64,000 nucleotides of DNA from Petunia secreta (taxonomy: Eukaryota > Streptophyta > Magnoliopsida > Solanales > Solanaceae). Made by a program: the position numbers and the translations under genes. Below are positions 60,637-64,000 of this stretch, one piece after another; position 1 is the first letter of the stretch; every line of letters starts with the position of its first letter. The notes below the pieces were generated by a model. The model made no database searches, was not told the DNA's origin, and worked only from the letters and a program-made list of their open reading frames with translations. The stretch lies in contig JARKIP010000005.1 in assembly GCA_029990175.1 (NCBI GenBank), forward strand, positions 35,039,501 through 35,103,500. The letters run 5' to 3'.

Positions 60637-62993
60637 GAGGGCACACAACCTGAAGCGTTGATTGAGGGTACACAGCCCGATATCGATTTGTCATTTAAAT
60701 TGGCTGAGTGCACACAACCCGAAGCATCGATACAGAGCCCGATAACGATTTGTCATTTTAAATTAGCTTGAGGCACATAACCCGAAGCGTTGATTGAGGG
60801 TACACAGCCCGATATTGATTTTTCATTTTAAATTAACTGAGGGCACACAACCCGAAGAGTCGATTGAGGCTACACAGCCCGATATCGATTTGTCATTTTA
60901 AATTAGCTGAGGGCACACAACCAGAAGAGTCGATTGTGGGTACACAGCCCGATATCGATTTGTCATTTAAATTAGCTGAGTGCACACCACCTGAAGCGTC
61001 GATTGAGGGTACACAGCCCGATATCGATTTGTCATTTAAATTGGCTGAGCGCACACAACCCAAAGCGTCGATACAGAGCCCAATAACGATTTGTCATTTT
61101 AATTTAGCTTAGGGCACATAACCCGAAGCATTGATTGAGGGTACACAGCCCGATATCGATTTGTCATTTTAAATTAGCTTAGGGCACACAACCTGAAGAG
61201 TCGATTGAGGCTACACAGCCCGATATCGATTTGTCATTTTAAATTAGCTGAGGGCACACAACCAGAAGAGTCGATTGTTGGTACACAGCCCGATATCGAT
61301 TTGTCATTTTAATTAGTTGAGGGCACACAACCCGAAGCGTCGATTGAGGGTACACAACCTGATATCAATTTGTCATTTTAAATTAGCTGTGGGCGCACAA
61401 CCCAAAGCGTCGATTGAGGGTACACGGTCCGATATCGATTTATCATTTAAATTAGCTGAGGGCACACAACCCGAAGCATCGATTGAGGGTACACATCCCG
61501 ATATCGATTTGTCATTTAAATTAGCTGAGGGCACACAACCCAAAGCATCGATTGAGGGTATACATCCCGATATCTATTTGTCATTTAAATTAGCTGAAGG
61601 CACACAACCCGAAGCATCGACTGAGGGTACATTGGCCGATATCGATTTGTCATCTAAATTAGCTGAGGCCAAACAACCCGGAGTGTTGATTGAGGGTACC
61701 CAGCCTGATATCGATTTATCAGTTAAATTAGCTGAGGGCACACAACCTGAAGCGTCGATTGAGGGTACACAGCCCGATATCGATTTGTCATTTAAATTAG
61801 CTGAGGGCACACAATCCGAAGCGTCGATTGAGGGTACACAACCCGATATCAATTTGTCATTTTAAATTAGCTGAGGGCACACAACCCAAAGCATCGATTG
61901 AGGGTATACATCCCGATATCGATTTGTCATTTAAATTAGCTGAAGGCACACAACCCGAAGCATCGACTGAGGGTACATTGGCCGATATCGATTTGTCATC
62001 TAAATTAGCTGAGGCCAAACAACCCGGAGTGTTTATTGAGGGTACCCAGCCTGATATCGATTTATCATTTAAATTAGCTGAGGGCACACTACCTGAAGCG
62101 TTGATTGAGGGTACACAGCCCGATATCGATTTGTCATTTAAATTGGCTGAGTGCACACAACCCGAAGCATTGATACAGAGCCCGATAACGATTTGTCATT
62201 TTAAATTAGCTTGAGGCACATAACCCGAAGCGTTGATTGAGGGTACACAGCCCGATATTGATTTGTCATTTTAAATTAGCTGAGGGCACACAACCCGAAG
62301 AGTCGATTGAGGCTACACAGCCCGATATCGATTTGTCATTTTAAATTAGCTGAGGGCACACAACCAGAAGAGTCGATTGTGGGTACACAGCCCGATATCG
62401 ATTTGTCATTTAAATTAGCTGAGGGCACACAACCTGAAGCGTCGATTGAGGGTACACAGCCCGATATCGATTTGTCATTTAAATTGGCTGAGCGCACACA
62501 ACCCAAAGCGTCGATACAGAGCCCAATAACGATTTGTCATTTTAATTTAGCTTAGGGCACATAACCCGAAGCATTGATTGAGGGTACACAGCCCGATATC
62601 GATTTGTCATTTTAAATTAGCTTAGGGCACACAACCCGAAGAGTCGATTGAGGCTACACAGCCCGATATCGATTTGTCATTTTAAATTAGCTGAGGGCAC
62701 ACAACCAGAAGAGTCGATTGTTGGTACACAGCCCGATATCGATTTGTCATTTTAATTAGTTGAGGGCACACAACCCGAAGCGTCGATTGAGGGTACACAA
62801 CCTGATATCAATTTGTCATTTTAAATTAGCTGTGGGCTCACAACCCAAAGCGTCGATTGAGGGTACACGACCCGATATCGATTTGTCATTTAAATTAGCT
62901 GAGGGCACACAACCCGAAGCATCGATTGAGGGTACGCATCCCGATATCGATTTGTCATTTAAATTAGCTGAGGGCACACATCCCGAAGCATCG
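60637..62993. repeat. Tandem duplication, 1443-bp period
   Basis: About 60637-61550 matches about 62080-62993 at an offset of 1443. Shared variants are CTGAGTGCACACAACCC, GCTTGAGGCACATAACCC, GAAGAGTCGATTGTGGG, CATTTTAATTTAGCTTAGGG and GATTGTTGGTACACAG. The copies differ at scattered bases and by single-monomer changes. Boundaries are approximate. Confidence 0.8.
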
Positions 62994-64000
62994 ACTGAGG
63001 GTACACTGCCCGATATCGATTTGTCTTCTAAATTAGCTGAGGCCACACATCCCGGAGTGTTGATTGAGGGTACCCAACCTGATATCGATTTATCATTTAA
63101 ATTAGCTGAGGGCACACAACCTGAAGCGTCGATTGAGGGTACACAGCCCGATATCGATTTGTCATTTAAATTGGCTGAGCGCACACAACCCGAAGCATCG
63201 ATACAGAGCCCGATAACGATTTGACATTTTAAATTAGCTTACGGCACATAACCCGAAGCGTTGATTGAGGGTACACAGCCCGATATCGATTTGTCATTTT
63301 AAATTAGCTGAGGGCACACAACCCGAAGTGTCGATTGAGGGTACACAGGCCGATATCCATTTGTCATTTAAATTAGCAGAGGGCACACAACCGGAAGCGT
63401 CGATTGAGGGTACACAGTGCGATATCGATTTGTCATTTTAAATTAGTTGAGGGCACACAACCGGAAGCGTCGATTGAGGGTACACAGCCTGATATCGATT
63501 TGTCATTTTAAATTAGTTGAGGGCACACAACCAGAAGCGTCGATTGAGGGTACACAACCCGATATCTATTTGTCATTTTAAATTAGCTGTGGGCACACAA
63601 CCCGAAGCGTCGATTGAGGGTACACAATCTGATATCAATTTGTCATTTTAAATTAGCTGTGGGCTCAAAACTCAAAGCGTCGATTGAGGGTACACAGCCC
63701 GATATCAATTTGTCATTTAAATTAGCTGAGGGCACACAACCCGAAGCATCGATTGAGGGTACACATCCCGATATCGATTTGTCATTTAAATTAGCTGAGG
63801 GCACACAACCCGAAGCATCGACTGAGGGTACACTGCCCGATATCGATTTGTCATCTAAATTAGCTGAGGCCACACAACCCGGAGTGTTGATTGAGGGTAC
63901 CCAGCCTGATATCGATTTATCATTTAAATTAGCTGAGGGCACACAACCTGAAGCGTCGATTGAGGGTACACAGCCCGATATCGATTTGTCATTTAAATTG

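Larger units (their letters stand above)
58854..64000. repeat. Satellite array, block 3
   Basis: Same family and orientation as the other blocks, running to the right edge of the window and probably beyond. It resembles 42-46 kb and 29-33 kb in monomer order (GGCACAACCCCGGAAGCG, GATCTAAATT and GGCCGATATCG types). Its own private types include GTATACATCCCG and GTCGATTGTTGGTACAC. No gene is visible. Confidence 0.96.

Overview
The window looks like heterochromatin from a flowering-plant nuclear genome. About 46 kb of it is one tandem satellite family, and the rest is two copies of an Athila-type Ty3/gypsy LTR retrotransposon sitting inside the array. The plant assignment rests on the retroelement: a primer-binding site complementary to plant tRNA-Asp, an FMDD reverse-transcriptase motif and an Athila-style gag-pol with a further 3' ORF. 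I cannot name the species. I see no host gene, tRNA, rRNA, CRISPR array or prokaryotic feature.

Layout. 1-33688: satellite array, basic monomer 69 bp, with 70-bp and 63-bp variants. 33689-38901: retroelement copy A (5' LTR, leader, gag, protease, RT and the start of RNase H), cut off abruptly. 38902-46490: satellite. 46491-58853: retroelement copy B, 12,363 bp, with two 1402-bp LTRs and a 5-bp target-site duplication (GCACA). 58854-64000: satellite again.

The array is organised at several levels. The monomer is internally bipartite, with a 17-bp motif repeated twice. Monomers form higher-order repeats, clearest as a 1235-bp unit (about 18 monomers) at 17.6-25.7 kb. Larger tandem duplications sit on top of these: 1575, 3504, 1101, 2817, 1229 and 1443 bp. 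The largest event is a tandem duplication of about 14.5 kb (24400-38901 copied to 38902-51703). One breakpoint lies in satellite and the other inside the element's RNase H region. This single event explains why copy A is truncated, why both copies have the same left flank and target-site sequence, and why satellite resumes mid-gene at 38902.

Copy B is structurally complete, but its gag-pol has an in-frame TGA before the integrase C-terminal GPY segment. Copy A has a different in-frame TAG at the start of RT. By eye the two LTRs of copy B differ at about 5 of 1402 positions. Copies A and B differ at about 11 of 5213 aligned positions with no indels. This fits a recent insertion followed by a still more recent duplication. 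The satellite part of the same duplication changed by 1.7 kb net over the same interval, so the retroelement acts as an internal clock for satellite turnover.

The many 60-180-codon open frames in the satellite arise because 69 is divisible by three. I do not treat them as genes. Duplication boundaries inside satellite are approximate because the repeats make breakpoints ambiguous. All identity statements are by-eye comparisons.
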